NCBI RefSeq assembly: GCF_014358015.1
Contig: NZ_JACONV010000009.1
Span: 109,560 to 173,559, forward strand
DNA: 64,000 nucleotides
DNA from: Pseudomonas triticifolii
GTDB lineage: Bacteria > Pseudomonadota > Gammaproteobacteria > Pseudomonadales > Pseudomonadaceae
Direction of reading: 5' to 3'
The translations under genes and the position numbers were made by a program. Positions 46,505-55,730 of this stretch are shown in pieces. The notes under the pieces were generated by a model that did no database searches, was not told the origin of the DNA, and was given only the letters and a program-made list of their open reading frames with translations. The first letter of the stretch is position 1. Every line of letters starts with the position of its first letter.

Positions 46505-46818
46505 ACGCGTAGGGACTGTGCTGTTCGCGCAGCACAGTCCACGCTCTTCTTGAACAAAAGTACTCTGAGAGTTAGCGAGCAAAGTGCAACTAAAGGCACT
46601 AAGCCACTACATCCAGAGATATTTCCTACAAGTCTTGAAGCCTGCAAGCCTATTTACCAGATGCCTTCGCCGACATACCGTCGGGAGGTGATGGCATAGG
46701 CAGGGAGCCCGCCATCATGGCCCGGCACCAGCAAGCAAGGCGTGTTGTTCAGGTTATTGCCTTAAGGGCCTGTTAGTTACCGAGCCTGAGTGCTCATCCT
46801 TGAAGGATAGGGATCATC
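46505..46818. other. Gap between dppA2 and dppA3
   Basis: No gene is visible in these 314 bases beyond the hairpin at 46513-46540. In P. aeruginosa, mdpA and the repressor psdR stand at this point between dppA2 and dppA3. Neither they nor recognisable remnants are seen here. Confidence 0.55.
46513..46540 (+). terminator. Hairpin terminator after dppA2
   Basis: GGACTGTGCTG and CAGCACAGTCC form a perfect 11-base stem with a 6-base loop, starting nine bases after the stop. The following acgctcttcttg is only modestly T-rich. Confidence 0.65.
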
Positions 46819-48417
46819 ATGCGTAAAACTCTTGCGATGACGTCTTGCCTTGGCCTGAGTCTGCTTGCACTGACTCCGTCGGCCAATGCTGCGAGCAATC
46901 TGGTGTTCTGTTCCGAAGCAAGCCCTGCGGGTTTTGATACTGCGCAGTACACCTCGGCCACCGACAACGATGCGGCCGAACCCATCTACAACCGTCTTTA
47001 CGAATTCAAGCAGGGCGACACCACTGTCGTTCCCGCACTGGCAACCTCTGTAGACGTCTCGCCCGACGGGCTGGTCTACACCTTTCATCTGCGTCAGGGC
47101 GTGAAATTTCACAGCAACCAGAACTTCAAGCCCAGCCGCGAGTTCAACGCCGATGATGTGCTGTTCACCTTCAACCGCATGCTCAAGCCCGATCATCCGT
47201 TCCGCGTCGCCTACTCGACCGAGTTTCCTTACTTCACCGGGATGGGCCTGAACAAGAAGATCAAGTCGGTCGAAAAGACGGATCCGATGACGGTGGTCTT
47301 CACGCTGAACACTGTCGATGCCGCGTTCATTCAAAACATCTCGATGAACTTCGCCTCGATCCTGTCTGCCGAATATGCCGAACAATTGATGGCCAGCGGC
47401 AACGCGCGCGACATCAACCAGCAGCCCATCGGCACGGGTCCGTTCGTGTTCCAGCGTTACCAGAAGGACTCGCAGATTCGCTATCGCGGCAACAAGGAGT
47501 TCTGGGACCCGAGCCGGGTGAAGATCGATCAGCTGATTTTCGCCATCAATACTGACGCTTCGGTGCGTGTGCAGAAGCTGCGCAAGAACGAGTGCCAGGT
47601 CACGCTCAACCCGCGTCCGGCCGACCTCGAAGCGCTCAAGACCGACAAGGCGCTGAACGTCATGGAGCGTCCAGGGTTCAACCTCGGCTACATCTCCTAC
47701 AACGTGCGCCACGAACCGCTGGGCAACCTGCAGGTACGCCAGGCGCTGGACATGGCGGTCAACAAGAAGGCAATCATCAGCGCGGTGTATCAGGGCGCAG
47801 GCCAACTGGCCGTCAACGCGATGCCGCCGACCCAATGGTCCTATGACGACACCATCAAGGATGCGGCCTACGACCCGGAGAAAGCCAGGCAGATGCTGCG
47901 CGATGCGGGCGTCAAGGAAGGCACCGAACTGACACTGTGGGCCATGCCCGTGCAGCGTCCGTACAACCCCAATGCCAAGCTGATGGCCGAGATGCTGCAG
48001 TCCGACTGGGCCAAGGTGGGCATCAAGGTCAGGATCGTCAGTTACGAATGGGGTGAATACCTCAAGCGCACCAAGAACGGCGAGCACGATATTTCGCTGA
48101 TCGGCTGGACCGGTGACAACGGTGACCCGGACAACTGGTTGGGCACGCTTTACAGCTGCGCGGCCATCGGCGGCAACAACTACTCGATGTGGTGCGATGA
48201 AAAATACGACGCACTGATCAAGGCCGCCATCGCCACCACCGACCGCGAACAACGCTCCGATCTCTACAAGCAGGCACAGCGTTACCTGAAAGAACAGGTG
48301 CCTATCACGCCCATCGCGCACTCGACGGTCAATCAGCCGTTGCGCAAAGAGGTCGAAGGCTTCCACGTCAGCCCGTTCGGTCGTAACAACTTTTCCGGCG
48401 TCAGCGTCGCCGACTAA
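46819..48417 (+). CDS. dppA3: Dipeptide ABC transporter substrate-binding protein 3
   Basis: 532 residues from ATG 46819, with AAGGA some distance upstream (46802-46806) and AGGG at 46808-46811. Signal peptide GLSLLALTPSANA, then CSEASPAGFDTAQYTSA. The ligand-lobe motifs RQALDMAVNKKAI and GWTGDNGDPDNWLGTLY match its two neighbours. Its first domain differs more (NDAAEPIYNRLYEFKQGD lacks the DASAET of the others), which may shift ligand choice. It is the last binder before the porin. Confidence 0.88.
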   Translation: MRKTLAMTSCLGLSLLALTPSANAASNLVFCSEASPAGFDTAQYTSATDNDAAEPIYNRLYEFKQGDTTVVPALATSVDVSPDGLVYTFHLRQGVKFHSNQNFKPSREFNADDVLFTFNRMLKPDHPFRVAYSTEFPYFTGMGLNKKIKSVEKTDPMTVVFTLNTVDAAFIQNISMNFASILSAEYAEQLMASGNARDINQQPIGTGPFVFQRYQKDSQIRYRGNKEFWDPSRVKIDQLIFAINTDASVRVQKLRKNECQVTLNPRPADLEALKTDKALNVMERPGFNLGYISYNVRHEPLGNLQVRQALDMAVNKKAIISAVYQGAGQLAVNAMPPTQWSYDDTIKDAAYDPEKARQMLRDAGVKEGTELTLWAMPVQRPYNPNAKLMAEMLQSDWAKVGIKVRIVSYEWGEYLKRTKNGEHDISLIGWTGDNGDPDNWLGTLYSCAAIGGNNYSMWCDEKYDALIKAAIATTDREQRSDLYKQAQRYLKEQVPITPIAHSTVNQPLRKEVEGFHVSPFGRNNFSGVSVAD

Positions 48418-48434
48418 TTCCGAAAACACGTGCG

Positions 48435-48466
48435 TATCGCCTGCGCCGGACTAGCGCAGGGCGATA
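48435..48466 (+). terminator. Hairpin between dppA3 and the porin gene
   Basis: TATCGCCTGCGC and GCGCAGGGCGATA pair with a single bulged base and a 7-base loop. There is no T-run. It may attenuate read-through into the porin or shield the dppA3 mRNA end. Confidence 0.45.
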
Positions 48467-48584
48467 GCGCCTGCGCCGTTCACAGGTTTCATCGATAACA
48501 AGGCAGGGTTCCAAGGCCCTGCATCACTAAAGCCAGACCTCAAAAAGCTGGCGTTTATAAAAGTAGTAAAGGGAGCTGTACATC

Positions 48585-49964
48585 GTGAAAACAACCAGCA
48601 CTGCATTATTGGCCTTGTCTCTTTCGTCCTTTGGCGCGATGGTTCAGGCAGAACCCGCCAGCCAGGCTTTCGTACCGACCGAGCTGAGTTCAAAGAACGC
48701 ACAGGCTGAAGCCAATGGCTTCTTCGAAGACCAGCACCTGACCGGGACCACCCGCAACTGGTATGCCAACGAACTGCGTCGTCGCGACAGCACGTTCTCC
48801 TACACCGAAGACGGTGTCAGGAAGCAGACGCCGCGTCGTATCAACTGGCAGCAAGGCACCATCGTCAACTACAGCTCGGGTTACACCCAAGGCACCGTGG
48901 GTTTCTCCACCGAGCTTGCGCTGTACAACGCCATTGCGCTGGATCGCGACACCGGCGACTTCGCCGGCAACTCCAACCGCACCCTGGCGGACAGCGACGG
49001 CGATGCCGTGGGCCAGTGGAGCAAGATGGGTCTGGGCAACGTGAAGGCGCGCGTCTCCAACACGGTACTGACCATGGGTCGCCAGTCGGTCAACACCCCG
49101 GTGATTGCCTTCATCGGTAACCGTGCACTGCCCTCCAGCTTCCAGGGTTTCGCCGTACAGAGCGATGAGTTGAACAACCTGTCCTTGCAGGCCGGCAGCT
49201 TTGACCGCGTCTCTCCCCGTATGGAACAGAGCCTGGACAAGTTCCGCTCCGAATACGGTGATCGCAGCCAGACCGCCGACCGTCTGGATATGTTCGGCGC
49301 TGACTACAAGCCAACCGACAGCCTGACCACCAGCTTCTACGCGTCGAACCTGGAAGACTTCTGGCATCAGTACTACTTCGGCTTCACCCATGAAATCGGT
49401 GACAGCAAGGTCTTTGCGCTGAGCAGCAACCTGAACTACTACAAGACCAAAGACGCTGGCCAGAGCAAACTGGGCGCCATCGACAACGACACCTACAGCT
49501 TGTCGTTCACCGGTACGCACAACGCCCACAGCGTGAGTGTTGCTTACCAGGAAGTCGCCGGTAACGAGTACTTCGACTACGCACACGAAACCAACGCCAT
49601 CTTCCTGGCCAACTCCCTGCTGTCGGACTTCAACGGCCCGAACGAGAAATCCCTGCAGATCGCCTATGTGCTGAACATGGCCGAATACGGCGTACCGGGC
49701 CTGAAATTCAACATCTACCAGGCGCGTGGCTGGGATATCGACGGTACACATTACAAGGGCACCGGCTACACCGACGTGCTGGCAATGGACGGCGAGACCC
49801 ATTACGAGTACGGCATCGGTACGTCCTACTCCGTACAGTCCGGCCCGCTCAAAGCCACCGCGATTCGTGCGACCTACACCACCCACCGCGCCAGCGAAAA
49901 CCAGGCTGATGGCAACATCAACGAATTCCGTCTGGTAACCACCATTCCATTCAACATTCTGTAA
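48585..49964 (+). CDS. opdP: OprD-family outer-membrane porin (OpdP-like)
   Basis: 459 residues from GTG 48585 (ribosome site GGGAG). Signal peptide LALSLSSFGAMVQA. The mature part opens AFVPTELSSKNAQAEANGFFEDQHLTG, then NWYANELRRRD, the standard start of OprD porins, and contains WQQGTIVNYSSGYTQGTVGF and GRQSVNTPVIAF. The C-terminal strand ends FNIL. Among OprD members, OpdP takes up Gly-Glu and other dipeptides and is encoded inside the dpp cluster, which fits this position. It gives peptides passage to the DppA binders. Confidence 0.9.
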   Translation: MKTTSTALLALSLSSFGAMVQAEPASQAFVPTELSSKNAQAEANGFFEDQHLTGTTRNWYANELRRRDSTFSYTEDGVRKQTPRRINWQQGTIVNYSSGYTQGTVGFSTELALYNAIALDRDTGDFAGNSNRTLADSDGDAVGQWSKMGLGNVKARVSNTVLTMGRQSVNTPVIAFIGNRALPSSFQGFAVQSDELNNLSLQAGSFDRVSPRMEQSLDKFRSEYGDRSQTADRLDMFGADYKPTDSLTTSFYASNLEDFWHQYYFGFTHEIGDSKVFALSSNLNYYKTKDAGQSKLGAIDNDTYSLSFTGTHNAHSVSVAYQEVAGNEYFDYAHETNAIFLANSLLSDFNGPNEKSLQIAYVLNMAEYGVPGLKFNIYQARGWDIDGTHYKGTGYTDVLAMDGETHYEYGIGTSYSVQSGPLKATAIRATYTTHRASENQADGNINEFRLVTTIPFNIL

Positions 49965-49974
49965 GCGATCGAGG

Positions 49975-50005
49975 AACGGCGGCTGATATCCCATCAGCCG
50001 CCGTT
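49975..50005 (+). terminator. Strong hairpin between porin and dppA4
   Basis: The AACGGCGGCTGAT / ATCAGCCGCCGTT perfect 13-base stem has a 5-base loop, starting 10 bases after the porin stop. Only three T follow, so it probably reduces rather than blocks passage into the transporter genes. Confidence 0.7.
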
Positions 50006-50030
50006 TCGCGTTACATCAAGGAGGCTTCTA

Positions 50031-51626
50031 TTGAAACTGCTATCGCTCCGCGCTTCTATGGCCATTGCGCTGCTCAGCGCTGCTGCAACTGTCTCGGCCA
50101 AACCGCTGGTGGTCTGTACAGAGGCCAGCCCTGAAGGTTTCGATATCGTGCAGTACACGACTGCCGTTACGGCAGACGCCTCGGCAGAAACCATTCTCGA
50201 ACGCCTGGTCGCCTTCACACCCGGCACCACCGACACGGTTCCAGGTCTCGCCGAGAGCTGGGATATCAGCCCCGACGGCATGACGTACACCTTCAAGCTG
50301 CGCAAGGGTGTGAAGTTTCAGACCACCGACTATTTCAAACCCACCCGCGAAATGAACGCCGATGACGTGGTCTGGAGCTTCCAGCGACAACTGGACCCCA
50401 AGCACCCGTGGCACGCACTTTCGTTGGTCGGCTACCCTTATTTCGAGAGCATGGGCTTCCAGGACCTGCTCAAGAGCGTCGAGAAAGTCGACGACTCCAC
50501 CGTCAAGTTCACCCTCACGCGCCCTGAGTCGCCGTTCCTGCGTGATCTGGCCATGCCGTTCACCTCGATCTACTCCGCCGAATACGCCGACCAGTTGCTC
50601 AAGAGCAACAAGACTGCCGAATTCAACAGCAAACCGATTGGCACAGGGCCGTTCATCCTGACGCGCTATGCCAAGGACGCTCAGGTCCGCTATAAAGCCA
50701 ACCCTGATTACTGGAAGGGCAAAGTGCCCAGCGAAGTGCTGATCTTCGCCATCACGCTGGACAACAACACGCGCCTGCAAAAACTGAAGGCCAATGAATG
50801 TCAGGTTGCGCTTTATCCAAAACCTGACGATATTGCCAACATCAAGGCTGACCCCAATCTCAAGATCGACGAGATGGAAGCCATGATGACCAGCTATGTC
50901 GCGATCAACACCTCGCACAAATACCTGAGCGATGTGCGTGTGCGACAGGCCATCAATCTGGCCTTCGACAAGAAGTCCTACATCAGGGCGCTGTTTGGTG
51001 AAGGCAAGGCCACTGAAGGCGTCGGGCCTTACCCGCCGACCATGATCGGCTACGACACCGATATCAAGGCGACGCCTTACGACCCGGACAAGGCTCGTGC
51101 CCTGCTCAAGGAAGCTGGCGTACCCGAGGGTCAAGTGTTTACCCTGTTCGCCCGCAACGGCGGCGCGGTGACCAACCCCAACCCGATGGTGGGGGCGCAG
51201 ATGCTCCAGGCCGATCTGGCCAAGGTGGGCATCAAGATCGATATTCGCATCATGGAATGGGGCGAAATGCTCAAACGCGCCAAGAATGGCGAGCATGACA
51301 TGGTCTTCGCAGGATGGGCCGGCGACAACGGCGACCCGGACAACTTCCTGACCCCCAACCTGAGCTGCGATGCAGCGAAGAATGGCGAGAACTATGCCCG
51401 CTGGTGCAACAAGGCCTTTGAAGAGGCAATCACCCAGGCTCGGAAAATGACCGAACCGAGCGAACGGGCTGCCCTCTATAAAGAGGCTCAACACGTGTTC
51501 AATCAGGAACAGCCCTGGATCAGCCTGGCTTATCCAAAACTGTTCGTGGCAATGCGCAAAAATGTCGAAGGCTTTCATATCAGCCCGCTGACCAATAACA
51601 ACTTCACCACGACCGGGGTGAAGTAG
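50031..51626 (+). CDS. dppA4: Dipeptide ABC transporter substrate-binding protein 4
   Basis: 531 residues from TTG 50031, with a strong AGGAGG six bases upstream. No ATG is closer. Signal peptide (MAIALLSAAATVSA), then CTEASPEGFDIVQYTTA, PTREMNADDVVWSF, RQAINLAFDKKSYI and GWAGDNGDPDNFLTPNLSC. It is the most divergent of the four binders (for example GWAGDNGDPDNFL in place of GWTGDNGDPDNWL) and the one placed directly before the permease genes, so it is probably the ancestral partner of DppBCDF. The TTG start may hold its level down. Confidence 0.9.
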   Translation: MKLLSLRASMAIALLSAAATVSAKPLVVCTEASPEGFDIVQYTTAVTADASAETILERLVAFTPGTTDTVPGLAESWDISPDGMTYTFKLRKGVKFQTTDYFKPTREMNADDVVWSFQRQLDPKHPWHALSLVGYPYFESMGFQDLLKSVEKVDDSTVKFTLTRPESPFLRDLAMPFTSIYSAEYADQLLKSNKTAEFNSKPIGTGPFILTRYAKDAQVRYKANPDYWKGKVPSEVLIFAITLDNNTRLQKLKANECQVALYPKPDDIANIKADPNLKIDEMEAMMTSYVAINTSHKYLSDVRVRQAINLAFDKKSYIRALFGEGKATEGVGPYPPTMIGYDTDIKATPYDPDKARALLKEAGVPEGQVFTLFARNGGAVTNPNPMVGAQMLQADLAKVGIKIDIRIMEWGEMLKRAKNGEHDMVFAGWAGDNGDPDNFLTPNLSCDAAKNGENYARWCNKAFEEAITQARKMTEPSERAALYKEAQHVFNQEQPWISLAYPKLFVAMRKNVEGFHISPLTNNNFTTTGVK

Positions 51627-51697
51627 AAAAAACCACCGCCTGCGCTTCACAAGAGCAAGGGCGGTACGCCTGACCGGCTGATGAGGTACACCACAAG

Positions 51698-52708
51698 ATG
51701 TTTAGTTTTATTGCCCGCCGGGTGGGGTTATTGATCCCCACCTTCTTCGGCATCACCTTGCTGACCTTCGCGCTGATTCGTCTGATTCCGGGCGACCCGG
51801 TGGAAGTCATGATGGGCGAGCGCCGGGTCGACCCGGAAATGCACGCTCAGGCCATGGAACGCCTCGGCCTCAACAAGCCGCTGTATGCCCAGTACATCGA
51901 TTACATCGGCAAGCTCGCCCAGGGCGACCTCGGTGAATCGTTGCGTACGCGCACCAGCGTGTGGACCGAATTCACTTCGCTGTTCCCGGCGACCCTCGAA
52001 CTGTCGCTGGCAGCGTTGATCTTCGCTGGCGTGCTCGGGCTTCTGGCCGGCGTGATTGCGGCACTCAAACGCGGATCCCTGTTCGACCATGGGGTCATGG
52101 GGATTTCCCTCGCCGGATATTCGATGCCGATCTTCTGGTGGGGCCTGATCCTCATCATGTTCTTCTCGGTTTCGCTGGGCTGGACGCCGGTGTCCGGGCG
52201 GATTGATCTGCTCTACGACATCCCTCCGGTGACCGGCTTCATGTTGATCGACACCCTGCTCAGCGATGAGCCAGGCGCGTTTCTGGACGCCCTGCATCAC
52301 CTGATTCTTCCGGCCATCGTACTGGGCACCATTCCGCTGGCGGTGATCGCCCGAATGACTCGCTCCTCGATGCTCGAAGTGCTGCGTGAAGACTATGTGC
52401 GCACAGCGAGAGCGAAGGGCCTGTCGCCTGCACGCGTAGTGTTTATCCACGGCCTGCGTAACGCCTTGATTCCGGTCCTGACCGTTTTCGGTCTGCAGAT
52501 CGGCACCTTGCTGGCCGGTGCGGTACTGACCGAAACGATCTTCTCCTGGCCGGGCATCGGCAAGTGGCTGATCGAAGCCATCGGCGCCCGCGATTATCCG
52601 GTCGTGCAAAACGGCATCCTGCTGATCGCCTGCCTGGTGATCCTGGTCAACTTCGTGGTGGACATCCTCTACGGCTTTGCCAACCCACGCATCCGTCACC
52701 AGCGCTGA
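51698..52708 (+). CDS. dppB: Dipeptide ABC transporter permease DppB
   Basis: 336 residues. It opens MFSFIARRVGLLIPTFFGIT, then FALIRLIPGDPVEVMMGERR, the DppB hallmark. About six membrane helices are present, with the EAA loop ARAKGLSPARVVFIHGLRNA and the end ETIFSWPGIGKWLIEAIGARDY. It carries a longer insertion around SGRIDLLYDIPPVTGF, as in E. coli DppB. It begins 71 bases after dppA4 and pairs with DppC in the inner membrane. Confidence 0.94.
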   Translation: MFSFIARRVGLLIPTFFGITLLTFALIRLIPGDPVEVMMGERRVDPEMHAQAMERLGLNKPLYAQYIDYIGKLAQGDLGESLRTRTSVWTEFTSLFPATLELSLAALIFAGVLGLLAGVIAALKRGSLFDHGVMGISLAGYSMPIFWWGLILIMFFSVSLGWTPVSGRIDLLYDIPPVTGFMLIDTLLSDEPGAFLDALHHLILPAIVLGTIPLAVIARMTRSSMLEVLREDYVRTARAKGLSPARVVFIHGLRNALIPVLTVFGLQIGTLLAGAVLTETIFSWPGIGKWLIEAIGARDYPVVQNGILLIACLVILVNFVVDILYGFANPRIRHQR

Positions 52709-52718
52709 GATCATCGAT

Positions 52719-53630
52719 ATGAGCACACCTACTCCTTCGGTAGCAGTCGATCAAAGCCTGCTTTATCCGTCCCCGTACAAAGAGTTCTGGCAAGCGTTCT
52801 CCAAGAACAAGGGTGCCGTTGCCGGGCTGATCTTCATGACCATCATCGTGTTCTGCGCACTGTTCGCCCCTTGGGTCGCACCGCATGACCCGAGCGAGCA
52901 GTACCGCGACTTCCTGCTGACCCCACCGGTCTGGCTGGAAGGCGGCCAATGGCAATTCATCCTCGGCACGGACGAGCTGGGCCGCGACCTGCTGTCGCGC
53001 CTGATTCAGGGCTCGCGCCTTTCGCTGCTGATCGGCCTGTCTTCGGTGGTCATGTCGTTGATCCCCGGCATCCTGCTGGGCCTGCTGGCGGGCTTTTTCC
53101 CGCGTATTCTGGGTCCTTCGGTGATGCGCCTGATGGACATCATGCTCGCCCTGCCCTCGCTGCTGCTGGCAGTGGCCATCGTGGCGATCCTCGGCCCTGG
53201 CCTGATCAACACCGTGATCGCAATCGCGATCGTGTCGCTGCCGTCCTATGTTCGTCTGACCCGTGCTGCGGTGATGGGCGAACTGAACCGCGACTACGTC
53301 ACCGCTGCGCGCCTGGCCGGTGCAACCCTGCCGCGCCTGATGTTCATCACTGTGCTGCCCAACTGCATGGCGCCACTGATCGTTCAGGCCACCCTGAGCT
53401 TCTCTTCGGCGATTCTTGATGCTGCTGCACTGGGCTTCCTGGGCCTTGGCGTACAACCGCCGACGCCTGAGTGGGGCACCATGCTTGCCTCGGCCCGCGA
53501 CTACATCGAACGCGCCTGGTGGGTCGTGAGCCTGCCCGGCCTGACCATTTTGCTCAGCGTGCTGGCAATCAACCTGATGGGCGACGGCCTGCGCGATGCG
53601 CTGGACCCGAAACTCAAGAACGCCGCCTGA
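52719..53630 (+). CDS. dppC: Dipeptide ABC transporter permease DppC
   Basis: 303 residues from ATG 52719. A longer frame starting in dppB is not used. The OppC_N segment ([20 protein letters not shown], helix [20 protein letters not shown]) precedes [20 protein letters not shown] and [15 protein letters not shown]. The EAA loop is [19 protein letters not shown]. It follows dppB by 10 bases in the same transcript. Confidence 0.94.
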   Translation: MSTPTPSVAVDQSLLYPSPYKEFWQAFSKNKGAVAGLIFMTIIVFCALFAPWVAPHDPSEQYRDFLLTPPVWLEGGQWQFILGTDELGRDLLSRLIQGSRLSLLIGLSSVVMSLIPGILLGLLAGFFPRILGPSVMRLMDIMLALPSLLLAVAIVAILGPGLINTVIAIAIVSLPSYVRLTRAAVMGELNRDYVTAARLAGATLPRLMFITVLPNCMAPLIVQATLSFSSAILDAAALGFLGLGVQPPTPEWGTMLASARDYIERAWWVVSLPGLTILLSVLAINLMGDGLRDALDPKLKNAA

Positions 53631-53640
53631 GGAGATTCGT

Positions 53641-54609
53641 ATGTCACTGCTTGAAATCAAGAATCTCAACGTCCGCTTTGGCGACGCCAAGGCTGTACCC
53701 GTCGTGGATGGCCTGTCCCTGAGTGTCGAGAGAGGCGAAGTACTGGCCATCGTAGGCGAGTCGGGCTCGGGTAAATCCGTGACCATGATGGCGCTGATGG
53801 GCCTGATCGATGCGCCAGGCATCATCACCGCCGACGCACTCAACTTCGACGGCAAGGACCTGACCAAACTCAGTTCGCGCCAGCGTCGCCGCATCATCGG
53901 CAAGGACCTGGCGATGGTGTTCCAGGACCCGATGACCGCGCTGAACCCCAGCTACACCGTGGGCTTTCAAATCGAGGAAGTACTGCGTCAACATCTGGGC
54001 ATGTCCGGCAAGGCTGCGCGCCAGCGTGCGCTGGAACTGCTGGAAAAGGTCGAGATCCCCGGCGCTGCCGCACGTCTGAATGCGTACCCGCATCAGCTGT
54101 CTGGCGGTATGAGCCAGCGCGTCGCAATCGCGATGGCCATTGCGGGCGAGCCGAAACTGCTGATCGCCGACGAGCCGACCACGGCACTGGACGTGACCAT
54201 TCAGGCGCAGATCATGGAATTGTTGCTGAGCCTGCAGAAAGAGCAGGACATGGCGCTGGTTCTGATCACCCACGACCTGGCCGTCGTCGCCGAAACCGCT
54301 CAGCGGGTCTGCGTGATGTACGCAGGCCAGGCCGTTGAAGTAGGCCAGGTGCCCGGTCTGTTCGATGTGCCTGCGCATCCGTACAGCGAAGCGCTGCTAG
54401 CGGCCATTCCGGAGCACAGCATGGGCGCTGAGCGTCTGGCGACCTTGCCGGGCATGGTTCCCGGTCGTTACGACCGTCCGCAAGGCTGTCTGCTGTCGCC
54501 GCGCTGCCCATACGTGCAGGACAACTGCCGCGTCCAGCGTCCGGCACTGGACCCCAAGGCCCACAGCCTTGCGCGTTGCTTCTATCCCTTGAATCAGGAG
54601 GTGGCGTAA
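53641..54609 (+). CDS. dppD: Dipeptide ABC transporter ATPase DppD
   Basis: 322 residues from ATG 53641 (GAGGAGA upstream). Walker [12 protein letters not shown]-loop [10 protein letters not shown], signature [12 protein letters not shown], Walker [13 protein letters not shown] and LITHDLAVV. The C-terminal cysteine-bearing extension is [14 protein letters not shown]. It ends TAATG with dppF. It pairs with DppF to power uptake. Confidence 0.94.
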   Translation: MSLLEIKNLNVRFGDAKAVPVVDGLSLSVERGEVLAIVGESGSGKSVTMMALMGLIDAPGIITADALNFDGKDLTKLSSRQRRRIIGKDLAMVFQDPMTALNPSYTVGFQIEEVLRQHLGMSGKAARQRALELLEKVEIPGAAARLNAYPHQLSGGMSQRVAIAMAIAGEPKLLIADEPTTALDVTIQAQIMELLLSLQKEQDMALVLITHDLAVVAETAQRVCVMYAGQAVEVGQVPGLFDVPAHPYSEALLAAIPEHSMGAERLATLPGMVPGRYDRPQGCLLSPRCPYVQDNCRVQRPALDPKAHSLARCFYPLNQEVA

Positions 54610-55583
54610 TGAGCGTCGTACTTACCGCCCGCGACCTTACCCGTCACTATGAAGTCTCTCGCGGCCTGTTCAAAGGCACGGCACTGGTGCGTGCCCTCAA
54701 CGGCGTGTCTTTCGAACTGGAAGCAGGCAAGACCCTGGCGGTGGTGGGCGAATCCGGTTGTGGCAAGTCCACGCTGGCACGCGCCCTGACCCTGATCGAG
54801 GAGCCATCGTCCGGCTCGCTGAAGATCGCCGGGCAGGAAGTGGCTGGCGCCAGCAAGGCCGAGCGCAAGCAGTTGCGCAAAGACGTGCAGATGGTGTTCC
54901 AGAGCCCGTATGCCTCGTTGAACCCGCGGCAGAAAATCGGCGATCAGCTCGGCGAGCCGCTGCTGATCAACACCAAACTGTCTGCGGCCGAACGCCGCGA
55001 GAAAGTGCAGGCGATGATGGCTCAGGTCGGCTTGCGTCCCGAGCACTATCAGCGCTATCCGCACATGTTCTCCGGCGGTCAGCGTCAGCGCATCGCACTG
55101 GCGCGGGCGATGATGTTGCAACCCAAGGTACTGGTGGCGGATGAGCCGACGTCGGCACTGGACGTGTCGATTCAGGCACAGGTGCTGAACCTGTTCATGG
55201 ACCTGCAGCAGGAATTCAACACCGCTTACGTGTTCATCTCGCACAACCTGTCGGTGGTGCGTCATGTCGCCGACACCGTGCTGGTGATGTACCTGGGCCG
55301 GCCTGCGGAAATGGGTCCCAAGGAAGAGATCTACAACCGTCCGCTGCACCCGTACACCCAGGCGCTGCTGTCAGCCACACCGACCATCCATCCTGATCCG
55401 CTGAAACCCAAGATCAAGATCGTCGGCGAGCTGCCCAACCCGCTCAACCCGCCAAGCGGCTGCGCCTTCCACAAGCGCTGCCCATACGCAACCGAACGCT
55501 GCGCCACCGACGTACCGGAACTGCGTCTGGTCGACAACCGCCAGGTGGCTTGCCACTACGCAGAGCAGTTTGTCGCGGCGTGA
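54609..55583 (+). CDS. dppF: Dipeptide ABC transporter ATPase DppF
   Basis: 324 residues from ATG 54609, overlapping the dppD stop by one base with AGGAGG just upstream. Walker A GESGCGKST, Q-loop FQSPYASLNP, signature FSGGQRQRIALA, Walker B VLVADEPTSALD and FISHNLSVV, with the extension CAFHKRCPYATERC. It is the last gene of the dpp operon. A REPIN at 55603-55688 follows immediately and is the only terminator-like structure. Confidence 0.94.
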   Translation: MSVVLTARDLTRHYEVSRGLFKGTALVRALNGVSFELEAGKTLAVVGESGCGKSTLARALTLIEEPSSGSLKIAGQEVAGASKAERKQLRKDVQMVFQSPYASLNPRQKIGDQLGEPLLINTKLSAAERREKVQAMMAQVGLRPEHYQRYPHMFSGGQRQRIALARAMMLQPKVLVADEPTSALDVSIQAQVLNLFMDLQQEFNTAYVFISHNLSVVRHVADTVLVMYLGRPAEMGPKEEIYNRPLHPYTQALLSATPTIHPDPLKPKIKIVGELPNPLNPPSGCAFHKRCPYATERCATDVPELRLVDNRQVACHYAEQFVAA

Positions 55584-55602
55584 TTGAGTAGCACAGGCAC
55601 CT

Positions 55603-55688
55603 GTGGGAGCTTGCTCGCGAAAACGTCAGTACATTCGAACCCTATTCAGAGTTTGGACTACTGTCTTCGCGAGCAAGCTCGCTCCCAC
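55603..55688. repeat. REPIN, GTGGGAGCTTGCTCGCGAA family
   Basis: Inverted arms at 55603-55622 and 55666-55688 enclose about 43 bases, in the gap between convergent dppF and piuB. A lone half of this type lies at 41196-41218. Confidence 0.88.
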
Positions 55689-55730
55689 TGGGAGTGTGTG
55701 TGACGCAGCACTCGGGAGCGATCAGCTACC

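Noticed and set aside
42938..48429. Three 550-codon-scale minus-strand frames opposite the dppA genes
   Set aside because: They look alike only because the dppA paralogues are alike. There are no start signals, signal peptides or known domains, so they are shadows of high-GC genes.
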